NCBI GenBank assembly: GCA_030689665.1
Contig: JAUYFS010000033.1
Span: 1-36,655, forward strand
Length of the DNA: 36,655 nucleotides
Direction: 5' to 3'
Origin: a bacterium
Lineage (GTDB): Bacteria > Patescibacteriota > Minisyncoccia > Minisyncoccales > JAUYFS01
Part shown: one piece after another, positions 22,740-30,216 of the stretch
Position numbering within the stretch: the stretch's first letter is position 1
Layout: each line of letters starts with the position of its first letter
Notes under the pieces: model-generated
Database searches by the model: none
The model's input: only the letters and a program-made list of their open reading frames with translations
What the model was told of the DNA's origin: nothing
Program-made: the position numbers and the translations under genes

Positions 22740-23999
22740 ATGTTTTCATTAAAAAATTTTAAAAAATTGAATTCTGGCTTTGCGGCTTTTTACTCTTTGA
22801 TTTTGATATTGGGAATTGTTTGCGCGACAACAGCGAGCATTTCTTTTGTTGTAAATAAGCAGCAAAAAGCAATAAAAAATGTTGTTCGTTCCTCTCAATC
22901 TTACTATTCCACTGAAGCGGGAGTGGAAGATGCTCTTTTGAGGTTAGTCACAGGTAAAAAATGGTCAAACCCTATCCTCTTAGAAGTGGGAACAGGGCTT
23001 GCTTCAACCACTATTTCTGATGATATTGGCGGGCAAAGAAATATCATTTCTCAAGGCAATGTTTCTGATCGGATTAGAAAAATAGAAGTAATCTCTAGAA
23101 TTTCTGTTGAGGAGGAGAATTTTTATTATGCCGCCCAGGTTGGAGATAATGGGATAGTAATGCAAAATAATAGCCAGATTAGGGGCAATGTTTTTTCCAA
23201 TGGAAGCATTTTGGCTAGTGGTTTGGCTTCAGCAACAGGGACAGTGATTGTGGCCAAAGACGAAAATCAAATCTCAGGATTGGAAGTAGGAAAGAATGCC
23301 AAAGTTTATACCTGTCAAAATTCAGAGATCAAAAGTACTTTAACTTGTGTCATAAATAAGGGATGCACTGCTCAAACCATAGAAGCTCTCACTGAAGAAA
23401 TTTCTCCACTCAATCCGCCAATCTCAACTTTAACTATTCAAGGGTGGAAAAAAGAAGCTAGTGACGGAGGAACAATCGGATATCTGCATTTATCTGGTAG
23501 TCAAACTTTGAGCTTAGGGCCAAAAAAAATTGAGGGAAATCTTTTACTGGAAAACCAGGCTAAATTAACAATAACTGGAACAATCTGGGTTACTGGAGAT
23601 ATCCATTTACAAAATAGCGCTATTTTAGAATTAGCTTCTGACTATGGGTCAAATAGCGGAGTAATTATTACCGATGAAGAAATTTTGTTAGAAAATAATG
23701 TCATTACTCGAGGTTCCAGTCAGAAAGAAAGCTATTTGATGTTATTGAGCACCAGTCCTTCTTTAGAACTCGGTGATCCGGCCATTGAGATGAAAAACAA
23801 TGCCCAATCCGATATTCTTTATACCTCCAGGGGAGCAATTAGTTTAATTAACAGCGCTAACCTAAGAAGTATTTATGCGACTAAACTTTTCCTTCAAAAC
23901 AATGTAGTTTTATCTTATGAGGTTGGCCTAGAAAGTGTTGAATTTTTTTCCGGGCCAAGTAGGGGATGGAAGGTAATTAGTTGGAAAGAAATTGAGTGA
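22740..23999 (+). CDS. PilX-like pilus-associated protein with beta-helix-type head
   Basis: The 419-residue protein has an N-terminal hydrophobic helix (about 13-38; GFAAFYSLILILGIVCATTA) with a Gly-Phe leader but no Glu at +5, as in PilX-type minor pilins. The segment SYYSTEAGVEDALLRL after it is strongly typical of that group. From about residue 130 there are many short strands with recurring NNSQ, NNA, QNS and NGS turns (IVMQNNSQIRGNVFSNGSIL, LLLENQAKLTITGTIWVTGD). These resemble a right-handed beta-helix or bactofilin-like solenoid. It is the largest protein of the pilin cassette and a candidate tip structure or adhesin. One pair of cysteines lies near TCQNSE and STLTC. Confidence 0.75.
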   Translation: MFSLKNFKKLNSGFAAFYSLILILGIVCATTASISFVVNKQQKAIKNVVRSSQSYYSTEAGVEDALLRLVTGKKWSNPILLEVGTGLASTTISDDIGGQRNIISQGNVSDRIRKIEVISRISVEEENFYYAAQVGDNGIVMQNNSQIRGNVFSNGSILASGLASATGTVIVAKDENQISGLEVGKNAKVYTCQNSEIKSTLTCVINKGCTAQTIEALTEEISPLNPPISTLTIQGWKKEASDGGTIGYLHLSGSQTLSLGPKKIEGNLLLENQAKLTITGTIWVTGDIHLQNSAILELASDYGSNSGVIITDEEILLENNVITRGSSQKESYLMLLSTSPSLELGDPAIEMKNNAQSDILYTSRGAISLINSANLRSIYATKLFLQNNVVLSYEVGLESVEFFSGPSRGWKVISWKEIE

Positions 24000-24024
24000 T
24001 TTTGTTTATCAAATATTTTTTAAG

Positions 24025-24033
24025 TGATATAAT
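24025..24033 (+). promoter_or_regulatory. Extended -10 before pilM, probably leaderless
   Basis: TGATATAAT at 24025-24033 is a perfect extended -10 (TATAAT at 24028-24033). The chosen pilM ATG at 24041 lies where transcription should start, so the mRNA would be leaderless. The -35 region (TTTATC) is poor. This may be an internal promoter separating the pilM-N-O genes from the prepilin genes. Confidence 0.45.
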
Positions 24034-24040
24034 TTATAAA

Positions 24041-25174
24041 ATGTTTAATATATTTAATCTTGACCCGGAATTTTTTTCTTTGGATATTTCGGAGGACTCC
24101 GTAAAGTTTTTAGATATTGAAAAAAGCAACGACAAAATAATCGGAGTGCAAGTTAAAAATTTAATAAGCCAGAGGCCGTTGATAAAAGACGGAAATATTG
24201 TTGATGAAAAAGCACTTTTGGGAGTTTTATTAAAAATAAGGGAAATGACAAAAAAAAATTATTTGGCTTTTGCTCTTCCCGAAGAAAAAAGCTTTCTTCA
24301 AATGATAAAAATTCCAAAGGTGGAAAAAAGCAAAATTGAAGAATTGGTTTATTATGAGGTGGAAAACTACATTCCTCTTTCCATAAAAGATGTTTATGTT
24401 GATTTTCAAAAAGTGGAATCCCTGGCAAAACAAGACCTTAATCACATTAATGTTTTATTGGTCGCAGTTTCCAAAAATTTTGTTAATTCTTTCAGTCAAA
24501 TTGTGAAACAAGCCGGCTTCCGTTCCTTCGCTTTTGAAACAGAGTCCTTATCCATTGCCAGAGCTGTGGTTCCCGGCCAAATGACCCATAACCCGCTTCT
24601 TATAATTGACCTGGGAAAGGTTAAAAGCAGATTTATTATATTTTCAGGAAATAGCGTGAGGTTCAGTTCCTCGGTAAGCGTTTCTTCAAATGATTTCACC
24701 AGAAAAATCGCCAAAGAATTTAATTTAAACCCTGAAGAAGCAGAGGCGGAAAAAATAAAAAATGGCATAGAGTTTCAAGAAGTTCTTCATTTGGAAGGAA
24801 CTGCCGATGGCTTTAAAAAAGAAACAATAACCAACAAAACGATTTTTAATTCAACCAAGGGCTGTTTTATGAATTTAGTCAATGAAATTCAGGGGCATTT
24901 AGATTATTATTATTCCCATGATTTTTGCGAAAATTTGCCCAATGAGAACAGAAAAATCAACGAAATCATACTTTGCGGCGGCGGCGCTTATTTAAAAGGA
25001 TTGCCTGAGTTTTTAGAAAAGTCCTTTCATATGGAAGTAAAACTTGGAGATCCTTTGGTCAATTTTAATTCCCATGACAGAAAAATTTTAAGCAATTATT
25101 TAGGCAAAGAAAATTCATTGTTTTTTACCACCACACTGGGCCTTACTTTAAGGAATTTATATTCTAAAACATGA
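24041..25174 (+). CDS. pilM: Type IV pilus assembly protein PilM
   Basis: From ATG 24041 the protein is 377 residues. An in-frame GTG at 23996 would add 15 residues, overlap the previous gene and cover the promoter-like TATAAT. The actin-like fold is shown by FFSLDISEDSVKFLDIE, the PilM-specific IPKVEKSKIEELVYYEVENYIPL, LLIIDLGKVKSRFIIFSG, and INEIILCGGGAYLKGLPEFL. It binds the cytoplasmic tail of PilN and forms the inner ring of the pilus machine. PilN usually has a conserved INLLP-like tail; the next gene starts MINLIPEEE. Its stop overlaps pilN by four bases. Confidence 0.92.
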   Translation: MFNIFNLDPEFFSLDISEDSVKFLDIEKSNDKIIGVQVKNLISQRPLIKDGNIVDEKALLGVLLKIREMTKKNYLAFALPEEKSFLQMIKIPKVEKSKIEELVYYEVENYIPLSIKDVYVDFQKVESLAKQDLNHINVLLVAVSKNFVNSFSQIVKQAGFRSFAFETESLSIARAVVPGQMTHNPLLIIDLGKVKSRFIIFSGNSVRFSSSVSVSSNDFTRKIAKEFNLNPEEAEAEKIKNGIEFQEVLHLEGTADGFKKETITNKTIFNSTKGCFMNLVNEIQGHLDYYYSHDFCENLPNENRKINEIILCGGGAYLKGLPEFLEKSFHMEVKLGDPLVNFNSHDRKILSNYLGKENSLFFTTTLGLTLRNLYSKT

Positions 25175-25743
25175 TTAATCTTATTCCCGAAGAAGAAAAA
25201 ATAATATTGGAAGAAGAAAGGGGGTCAAAAATAAAAAACCTGTTCCTGATTTTTATTTTTTTCTGCTTATTGTCAATTTTTCTTTGTTCTTTGACATTTT
25301 ATTTCTATTATCTTGGGGAAAAAGAAGGAAAGGAAATTGAATTGAAAACGCTCCAACAAGAAATTGGATATCTGGAAAAATCTTCCTTGACTAAGGAAAG
25401 AACAAGGGTTGAAAAAGAAATTGATATTTTTGAGAAAAACTTAAAAAACAAAAAAGCTTTTTATTCTGATATATTAAAACCTATTTCCTTGTTAATTCCG
25501 CAAAATATTTATTTTAAGGAATTAACGATTTCTTTGCCTAAAACCTATTCTAAAAAAGAGACCACAAGCAGAAAAGAAGGTTTATCAGCGAGAATTAACG
25601 GTTATGCCGCGAACAGGACAGTTCTTTTGGAGTTGAAAGAAAATTTGTCAAAGGCGCCCTGGATTAATAATTTTTATTTTCCGCCGTCAAATTGGATTAA
25701 TGACAGAGATATAGATTTTTATTTAACTTTTGATATTCCATGA
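25171..25743 (+). CDS. pilN: Type IV pilus assembly protein PilN
   Basis: The 190-residue protein begins MINLIPEEEK, the segment that docks into PilM, followed by a single membrane helix (about 24-48) and a coiled coil (about 55-95, LKTLQQEIGYLEKSS and onward). The small external domain includes LLIPQNIYFKELTISLP, typical of PilN. It starts with an ATGA overlap on pilM and ends with an overlap on pilO. Together these three proteins form the inner-membrane alignment complex. Confidence 0.88.
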   Translation: MINLIPEEEKIILEEERGSKIKNLFLIFIFFCLLSIFLCSLTFYFYYLGEKEGKEIELKTLQQEIGYLEKSSLTKERTRVEKEIDIFEKNLKNKKAFYSDILKPISLLIPQNIYFKELTISLPKTYSKKETTSRKEGLSARINGYAANRTVLLELKENLSKAPWINNFYFPPSNWINDRDIDFYLTFDIP

Positions 25744-26294
25744 AAAAAACTGCCTTAATTTTTTATTTCTTGCTGGTTATAAATTTTATTTTTTTGGTTG
25801 TTTTATTCTTTAGTTTTAAAAATTGCAGCCAAATTTTTGAAGATTATCTTAGTATTGCCGCTGAAAAAAGAGAGTTGGAGACAATTCGCGGCAATTATCT
25901 TGAGGATTTGGAATTTATCAGACAAAACAAAACAAAAATAGAAGCTTTTGACAATTCTTTTGTTAATTCTCAAAACCCCTTGCTTTTCATTTCTTATTTG
26001 GAAAAAGAGGTTTCCAAAAGAGGCCTAATTTTTGGTTTTGCGGATATCAGCAATGAAGACAAAGAAAACAGCAACCAAGCCCTTAATTTCAAGCTGAAAA
26101 TTTGCGGGCCATTTCCCAAAGTATCCAATTTTTTGGGCGGGCTGGAAGAGTCGCCGTATATTTTAAGAGTAAAAAATTTAAGTATTTTTAGGGTTGAAAA
26201 AGAAACCCAAAACGAAAAAGACAAATGCAGTTCTTTAAAAATCGGGGAAGTTAATGCTACTCTGGAAGTGGAAACGCCAATTAAGATTTTTTAA
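25740..26294 (+). CDS. pilO: Type IV pilus assembly protein PilO-like
   Basis: The 184-residue product has one N-terminal membrane helix (about 6-27), a short coiled region (EDYLSIAAEKRELETIRGNYLED) and a PilO-type alpha/beta domain containing LKICGPFPKVSNFLGGLEESPYILRVKNLSIF, which I cite here as two parts: KICGPFPKVSNFLGGLEE and YILRVKNLSIF. This segment is characteristic of PilO. It overlaps pilN by 4 bases. PilO forms a heterodimer with PilN through these domains. Confidence 0.85.
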   Translation: MKKTALIFYFLLVINFIFLVVLFFSFKNCSQIFEDYLSIAAEKRELETIRGNYLEDLEFIRQNKTKIEAFDNSFVNSQNPLLFISYLEKEVSKRGLIFGFADISNEDKENSNQALNFKLKICGPFPKVSNFLGGLEESPYILRVKNLSIFRVEKETQNEKDKCSSLKIGEVNATLEVETPIKIF

Positions 26295-26295
26295 A

Positions 26296-26559
26296 ATGTT
26301 TACTGATTTTTATAAAAAAATTTACGAGATTATTTACGAAAAATTTGTTTTAGCGTTTTTTCTTTTGGTTGTTTTGGTTGCTTTGATTCTTTTTGCCGCA
26401 GCAAATATTTTTTTACTTGAAAAAGAAATAGATGTTGAGAAAACAACGGAAAAATCTTTTCAAGAAAGATTTCTGAATGCTTACAGCTTTGTTGAAAAAA
26501 ATAAAAAAGGAGCAGATTTTTCCGATTCCTTGATTGATTTTTTTAATCTAAGGCGCTAA
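26296..26559 (+). CDS. Small membrane protein at the end of the pil cluster
   Basis: From ATG 26296, one base after the pilO stop, the product is 87 residues. A longer start inside pilO is not needed. It has a cytoplasmic basic head (FTDFYKKIYEIIYEKF), one strong membrane helix (about 17-40), and a short charged tail ending FFNLRR. It occupies the place where pilP would be expected, but it lacks a lipoprotein signal and a PilP beta domain. No homology is recognised. Membership in the pilus operon is clear from spacing; function is unknown. Confidence 0.7.
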   Translation: MFTDFYKKIYEIIYEKFVLAFFLLVVLVALILFAAANIFLLEKEIDVEKTTEKSFQERFLNAYSFVEKNKKGADFSDSLIDFFNLRR

Positions 26560-26560
26560 T

Positions 26561-26589
26561 TTGACACAAAGGAAAATAAAAGCTAATAT
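26561..26589 (+). promoter_or_regulatory. Strong promoter for ndk
   Basis: A perfect TTGACA (26561-26566), a 17-base spacer and TAATAT (26584-26589). Transcription would start near 26596, seven bases before the leader element at 26603, so the element is the transcribed leader. Confidence 0.7.
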
Positions 26590-26602
26590 TTAAAAAAATT
26601 GA

Positions 26603-26646
26603 TTCACCCTCCAAAATTTTTCTACGAAAAACTTAGGAGGGTAAAA
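26603..26646 (+). repeat. Short type 1 leader element before ndk
   Basis: TTCACCCTCCAAAATTTTTC, then TAC, then GAAAAACTTAGGAGGGTAAA. The two arms pair nearly completely. GGAGG ends 11 bases before ATG 26651. It differs from the acyP element at only a few positions. Confidence 0.85.
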
Positions 26647-26650
26647 AATT

Positions 26651-27238
26651 ATGGCTGAAAAACAAGAAAGAACGGTTGTTCTGGTAAAACCAGACGGAGT
26701 AAAGCGCGGCTTAGTCGGGGAAATTATTTCACGAATTGAAAAACGCGGTTTAAAATTAATTGCCTTACAAATGGTTTGGGCGACAAAAGACCAAATAGAT
26801 GGTAATTATCCAAAAGATGAGGCCTGGTTGAAAAAAATTGGCGAAAAAACCGGAAAAAATTATCAAACCTATGGTTTGGACGTAAAAGCCGAATTGGGAA
26901 CCGATGACCCGATGGAAATCGGGAAAATGGTCAGACAATGGCTGATTGATTATATGACTTCTGGTCCAATGGTAAAAATGGTTGTCAGCGGAATTCACGC
27001 TGTTGATATGGTCAGGAAAATTACTGGAAGTACAATGCCCTCAGAGGCGGAAATGGGAACTATTAGAGGCGATTTTTCAGTTGATGACGCCACAGCTGCC
27101 AACAGAGGAAAAAGAGCAATCCATAACTTGGTCCATGCCTCGGGAACAATTAAAGAAGCGGAAAGTGAAATGCTCGTTTGGTTTGCGCCAGAGGAAATTC
27201 ATGACTACAAAAGGGCAGAAGAAGACATAATGTTTTAA
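26651..27238 (+). CDS. ndk: Nucleoside diphosphate kinase (long form)
   Basis: The 195-residue enzyme transfers the gamma phosphate between nucleoside triphosphates and diphosphates. It starts with RTVVLVKPDGVKRGLVGEII, the ATP-binding beginning of NDKs. The active His is His162 in HNLVHASGT, and GTIRGDFS precedes it. Most bacterial NDKs have about 140 residues; the extra length is an insertion around residues 48-85 (ATKDQIDGNYPKDEAW and onward). The usual HGSDS after the active His is HASGT here. Both points are typical of the longer NDK branch rather than signs of damage. The gene has its own strong promoter and leader hairpin. Confidence 0.93.
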   Translation: MAEKQERTVVLVKPDGVKRGLVGEIISRIEKRGLKLIALQMVWATKDQIDGNYPKDEAWLKKIGEKTGKNYQTYGLDVKAELGTDDPMEIGKMVRQWLIDYMTSGPMVKMVVSGIHAVDMVRKITGSTMPSEAEMGTIRGDFSVDDATAANRGKRAIHNLVHASGTIKEAESEMLVWFAPEEIHDYKRAEEDIMF

Positions 27239-27243
27239 AAAAT

Positions 27244-27390
27244 ATGTGGAAATTATTCGTGGCAATTTCAATACTACCAATCGCAATATCCATTGCTTAT
27301 TTTATTATCCACAAAGACAATATAATGGCAGTTGTTTTTATTCTTTTGGTGCCGCTTTATTTTTATATTTTTTCTCTTTTAAAAGAGTAA
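27244..27390 (+). CDS. Small membrane protein (48 aa)
   Basis: ATG 27244, five bases after the ndk stop, opens a frame of 48 residues ending at TAA 27388-27390. It consists almost entirely of two membrane helices (WKLFVAISILPIAISIAYFI and MAVVFILLVPLYFYIFSLL) joined by HKDN. A different-frame ORF across this stretch has no such pattern. No family is recognised. It probably shares the ndk transcript. Confidence 0.55.
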   Translation: MWKLFVAISILPIAISIAYFIIHKDNIMAVVFILLVPLYFYIFSLLKE

Positions 27391-27403
27391 AAAACTATGG
27401 GCT

Positions 27404-27434
27404 TGCCCTCCCAAATTTTTCTGCGAAAAATTTG
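27404..27434 (+). repeat. Short type 1 element without an adjacent gene
   Basis: GCCCTCCCAAATTTTTC, then TGC, then GAAAAATTTGGGAGGATGAA. It is the only copy not followed at once by a gene start: the next real start is nearly 300 bases away. It may act as a terminator-like or spacer hairpin here, or be an orphan insertion. Confidence 0.7.
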
Positions 27435-27490
27435 GGAGGATGAACTGGCGAGCTTTTAATCAGATTTGTTATAGCAAACTTTAGTTTGAT

Positions 27491-27558
27491 ATCCCGATAC
27501 ACAAAGTGATCGGGATCCCGACCCCAAACATTTTGAAATTATTATGAAGGTGTCGGGA
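27491..27558. repeat. Palindromic repeats in the ndk-malic enzyme spacer
   Basis: ATCCCGAT (27491-27498) and ATCGGGAT (27509-27516) form an 8-bp inverted repeat. TCCCGAC (27516-27522) also pairs with GTCGGGA (27552-27558). They belong to the same CCCGAT/ATCGGG class as the repeat near 7.76 kb. Confidence 0.55.
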
Positions 27559-27570
27559 TAACCGCTAGGA

Positions 27571-27576
27571 TATAAT
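27571..27576 (+). promoter_or_regulatory. -10 element before the malic enzyme leader
   Basis: A perfect TATAAT at 27571-27576. The -35 region is not recognisable. A start near 27583 would give a leader of about 147 bases containing a long hairpin. Confidence 0.4.
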
Positions 27577-27596
27577 AAAGAAGCATTGTCATTAGA

Positions 27597-27691
27597 AAGC
27601 ATCTGGTACAATTTTATTAAGGGGATTCCTAATTTGCCTTAATTTAACATCAGGGCATGCGGATACCCTTCTTAATAATTCCAGACGCTTC
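27597..27691 (+). ncRNA. Candidate structured leader of the malic enzyme gene
   Basis: The left arm AAGCATCTGG (27597-27606), then TTTTATTAAGGGGAT, is mirrored by ATACCCTTCTTAATAATTCC then AGACGCTT (about 27663-27690). The imperfect stem has roughly 25 bp. Together with the palindromes and orphan element listed separately, this accounts for most of the 339-base gap before 27730. No ORF of note is present. It could be a cis-regulatory RNA or a decayed inverted-repeat element. Confidence 0.4.
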
Positions 27692-27729
27692 CTGACAGGG
27701 CTTCAAAATTTCAAAATTATTTATTTTCT

Positions 27730-28845
27730 ATGGATGCTCTAGATTTTCACAAAAAATACCGAGGAAAGGTAAAAATAATGCCCAAAATGGATGTTTCGCA
27801 AAAAAACCTTCATATTGTTTATACTCCGGGCGTTGCGCAAGTCACAAAAAAAATAGCGGAAAATCCGCAGAATTCTTTTATTTATACTTCTCGCTGTAAT
27901 AATGCGGCGATAATAACAGATGGAACAAGGACAATCGGAGTTGGCAACACGATTCCCGAAGCGTCAATGCCGGTAATGGAAGGCAAGGCGATTTTATTTA
28001 AAATACTGGGAAATGTTGACGCTTATCCGCTTTGTTTAGGAACTAAATCAGCCAAAGAAATCGTCAGAACTGTGGAAATTTTAGAGCCAAGCTTCGGCGC
28101 TTTTAACATTGAAGACATTGAGTCGCCAAAATGTTTTGAAATAATGGAAGAATTGGAACAGAAAAAAATCCTGACTTTTCACGACGACCAGCAAGGAACG
28201 GCAATTGTCGTTTTGGCGGGAATTTTAAACGCTTTTAAAGCGATGAAAAAAGATTTGAAAAAATCAAAAATTTGTTTGGCAGGAGCTGGGGCTGCCGGCT
28301 ACGGGGTTTTTAAAATTTTGAAAGAAATTGGGATTAAAAACCTGGTGGTTTTTGATAATAATGGGTTGATATATAAAAACAGAGAAGGCGATAATAAATA
28401 TCAACGAGAAATTGGTGATTTTAGCAATAGAGAGAATAAAAGAGGCGGACTAAAAGAAGCTATAGAGGGCGCAGATTTATTTATTGGATTGACTGGCAAG
28501 GCAGGACTTTTAAAAACAGAACATATTTCGCTAATGAATAAAAATCCGATTATTTTCGCGCTTTCAAATCCTGTTCCGGAGATTTTTCCGGAAGAAATCA
28601 ATAAAACGACAAAAAATTATTTATACGCCACAGGCCGTTCTGATTTTCCCAACCAAATAAATAATGCCATAGCTTTCCCGGGAGTTTTCAGGGGAATTTT
28701 GGATAAAAGACGAAAAATAGATTTAAAATTAGAGGTTAAAATTGCCAAAGCAATTGCCAACTTAATAAAAAATCCGAGCAAAAAAAGAATTTTGCCCGAT
28801 GTTTTTGATAAAAGATTGCTTAAAACCATAGCCAATTGTTTCTAA
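27730..28845 (+). CDS. Malic enzyme
   Basis: The 371-residue enzyme converts malate to pyruvate and CO2 with reduction of NAD(P). Recognisable parts are IVYTPGVAQVTKKI, NNAAIITDGTRTIGVGNTIP, MPVMEGKAILFK, NIEDIESPKCFEIMEELEQK with metal-binding acids, and FHDDQQGTAIVVLAGILNA. The Rossmann site is ICLAGAGAAGYGVFKIL. It ends with FALSNPVPEIFPEE and the ATGRSDFPNQINN segment. This is the short bacterial form (about 380-400 residues), without the phosphotransacetylase-like tail of MaeB. NAD or NADP use cannot be settled from sequence here. It sits alone behind a long structured leader; pyruvate produced could feed the korAB enzyme if that enzyme uses pyruvate. Confidence 0.9.
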   Translation: MDALDFHKKYRGKVKIMPKMDVSQKNLHIVYTPGVAQVTKKIAENPQNSFIYTSRCNNAAIITDGTRTIGVGNTIPEASMPVMEGKAILFKILGNVDAYPLCLGTKSAKEIVRTVEILEPSFGAFNIEDIESPKCFEIMEELEQKKILTFHDDQQGTAIVVLAGILNAFKAMKKDLKKSKICLAGAGAAGYGVFKILKEIGIKNLVVFDNNGLIYKNREGDNKYQREIGDFSNRENKRGGLKEAIEGADLFIGLTGKAGLLKTEHISLMNKNPIIFALSNPVPEIFPEEINKTTKNYLYATGRSDFPNQINNAIAFPGVFRGILDKRRKIDLKLEVKIAKAIANLIKNPSKKRILPDVFDKRLLKTIANCF

Positions 28846-28863
28846 AATTGATTCAGCCATATT

Positions 28864-29904
28864 ATGCTAAAAATCGGAATTGTCGGTTTGCCCAATGTCG
28901 GAAAATCAACTCTTTTTAAGGCGCTAACCAAAAAAAGCGTGGATATTGCTAATTATCCTTTTTGCACTATTGACCCTAATGTTGGAATTGTTGAAGTTTT
29001 GGACGAGCGCTTGGATAAATTGTCGGAAAAATTCAATTCAAAAAAGAAAATTCCGGCTGTGATTGAATTTGTTGATATTGCCGGTTTGGTAAAAGGCGCG
29101 AGCAAGGGACAGGGTTTGGGAAATAAATTTTTGTCCCATATAAGGGAAGTTGACGCGATTGTCCAGATTGCGCGGGTTTTTGAAGGAAAAGACATTATTC
29201 ATGTTGACGGCAATATTGACCCCTTGCGGGACATTGAAGTTATAAATACGGAATTGATTTTGGCTGATTTGGAAACAATTGAAAAATATTCTGAGAAATT
29301 GGGAAAAGAAATGAGACAGCAAAACAAAGAAGCGATGAGAGAAAAAGAGATTTTGGATAAAATTAAAAAACATCTTGACCAGGGGAAACTGGCAAATGAT
29401 TGCGAAATTTCTTTTGAAGACAAAAAATCAATAAAAAATTTAAACCTTTTAACCTTAAAGCCGTTTCTCTATGTTTATAATTTTTCCGGAGAAAATTTTA
29501 TTGTTCCTGAAGAATTGAAAAATAAAAAGTATATTCCGATTGACGTGAAAATTGAAGAAGACATTATGAATATGACAGCTGAAGAAGTTTCTGATTTTGG
29601 GATAAACTCCAATTTGAACAATTTGATAAAAGCGTCTTTTGAACTTCTTGATTTGATTGTTTTTTTTACAACCGGCGAAGATGAATCAAGGGCCTGGGAG
29701 ATAAAAAGGGGAACAACCGCGCAAAAAGCGGGCGGGGCAATCCACAGCGATTTTGAGAACAACTTTATAAGGGCAGAAATAATTCTTTGGGACAAGCTTT
29801 TGGAAATCGGTTCTTGGCCAAAAGCCAGAGAACTTGGTTTGATAAAATCAGAAGGCAAGGAGTACATTGTTAAAGATGGCGATGTTGTGAATTTTTTGAT
29901 TTAA
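28864..29904 (+). CDS. ychF: YchF/OLA1-family translation-associated ATPase
   Basis: The 346-residue P-loop protein has G1 GLPNVGKST (about 8-16), the YchF-specific ANYPFCTIDPNVGIVEV, G3 VDIAGLVKGASKGQGLGNKF, and DAIVQIARVFE. The C-terminal TGS domain is visible (FFTTGEDESRAWEIKRGTTA, then AGGAIHSDFENNFIRAEII). YchF binds ATP more than GTP and associates with ribosomes. The YchF protein normally has about 363 residues; this one is slightly shorter in the coiled-coil arm. It is followed by a strong bidirectional terminator facing rpmB. Confidence 0.95.
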   Translation: MLKIGIVGLPNVGKSTLFKALTKKSVDIANYPFCTIDPNVGIVEVLDERLDKLSEKFNSKKKIPAVIEFVDIAGLVKGASKGQGLGNKFLSHIREVDAIVQIARVFEGKDIIHVDGNIDPLRDIEVINTELILADLETIEKYSEKLGKEMRQQNKEAMREKEILDKIKKHLDQGKLANDCEISFEDKKSIKNLNLLTLKPFLYVYNFSGENFIVPEELKNKKYIPIDVKIEEDIMNMTAEEVSDFGINSNLNNLIKASFELLDLIVFFTTGEDESRAWEIKRGTTAQKAGGAIHSDFENNFIRAEIILWDKLLEIGSWPKARELGLIKSEGKEYIVKDGDVVNFLI

Positions 29905-29940
29905 AACCAAAACCCCGCATTTGCGGGGTTTTGGTTTTAA
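29901..29940. terminator. Bidirectional terminator between ychF and rpmB
   Basis: A near-perfect stem of about 19 bp, TTAAAACCAAAACCCCGCA against TGCGGGGTTTTGGTTTTAA, with A and T tracts on opposite sides. It serves both convergent genes. Confidence 0.92.
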
Positions 29941-29952
29941 AATCCTCAAAAA

Positions 29953-30144
29953 TTACAAACCTTTTCTGGTCATAGTTTTTATGCACTTAGTACAGGCTTT
30001 CACTTTTCTTCCGTCAGCCATTTTAAAAAACTGAAGGTTTGGTTTTTGCCTTGCAGTAGCAGTCGGATTTATTTTACTTCTTGATTTTTTGTATCTTATG
30101 ACTTTTTGGGATTTTTTCCCGCAAATTTCGCAAACCCTTGCCAT
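29953..30144 (-). CDS. rpmB: 50S ribosomal protein L28
   Basis: A 63-residue protein of the large ribosomal subunit and the only minus-strand gene in the window. MARVCEICGKK and KVKACTKCIKTMTRKGL are the diagnostic ends of bL28, and the two CxxC pairs (CEIC, CTKC) suggest the zinc-binding form. RARQ-like NPTATARQKPNLQ in the middle is also typical. Length fits the short L28 type. It converges with ychF and is transcribed away from the M50 protease gene through a shared AT-rich region. Confidence 0.95.
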   Translation of the reverse strand: MARVCEICGKKSQKVIRYKKSRSKINPTATARQKPNLQFFKMADGRKVKACTKCIKTMTRKGL

Positions 30145-30169
30145 ATTTTTATTTTATTTATTACGCCAA

Positions 30170-30181
30170 ATTATCTATAAT
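30170..30181. promoter_or_regulatory. Overlapping divergent -10 elements (rpmB and M50 protease)
   Basis: On the + strand TATAAT (30176-30181) suits the M50 gene. On the minus strand GATAAT (30175-30170) suits rpmB. The two overlap within a 72-base divergent gap, so the promoters may compete. Neither has a clear -35. Confidence 0.4.
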
Positions 30182-30216
30182 GAAATAACAATACCACAAA
30201 ATAATTTATAAATCAA

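Noticed and set aside
22950-23990. Possible recent transfer of the PilX-like head judged by codon style.
   Set aside because: Alanine codon choice looks slightly different from neighbours, but the difference by eye is too small to support a claim.
27246-27443. A 65-residue frame overlapping the 48-residue membrane protein.
   Set aside because: It reads through the orphan repeat and lacks protein-like composition; the other frame encodes two clean membrane helices.
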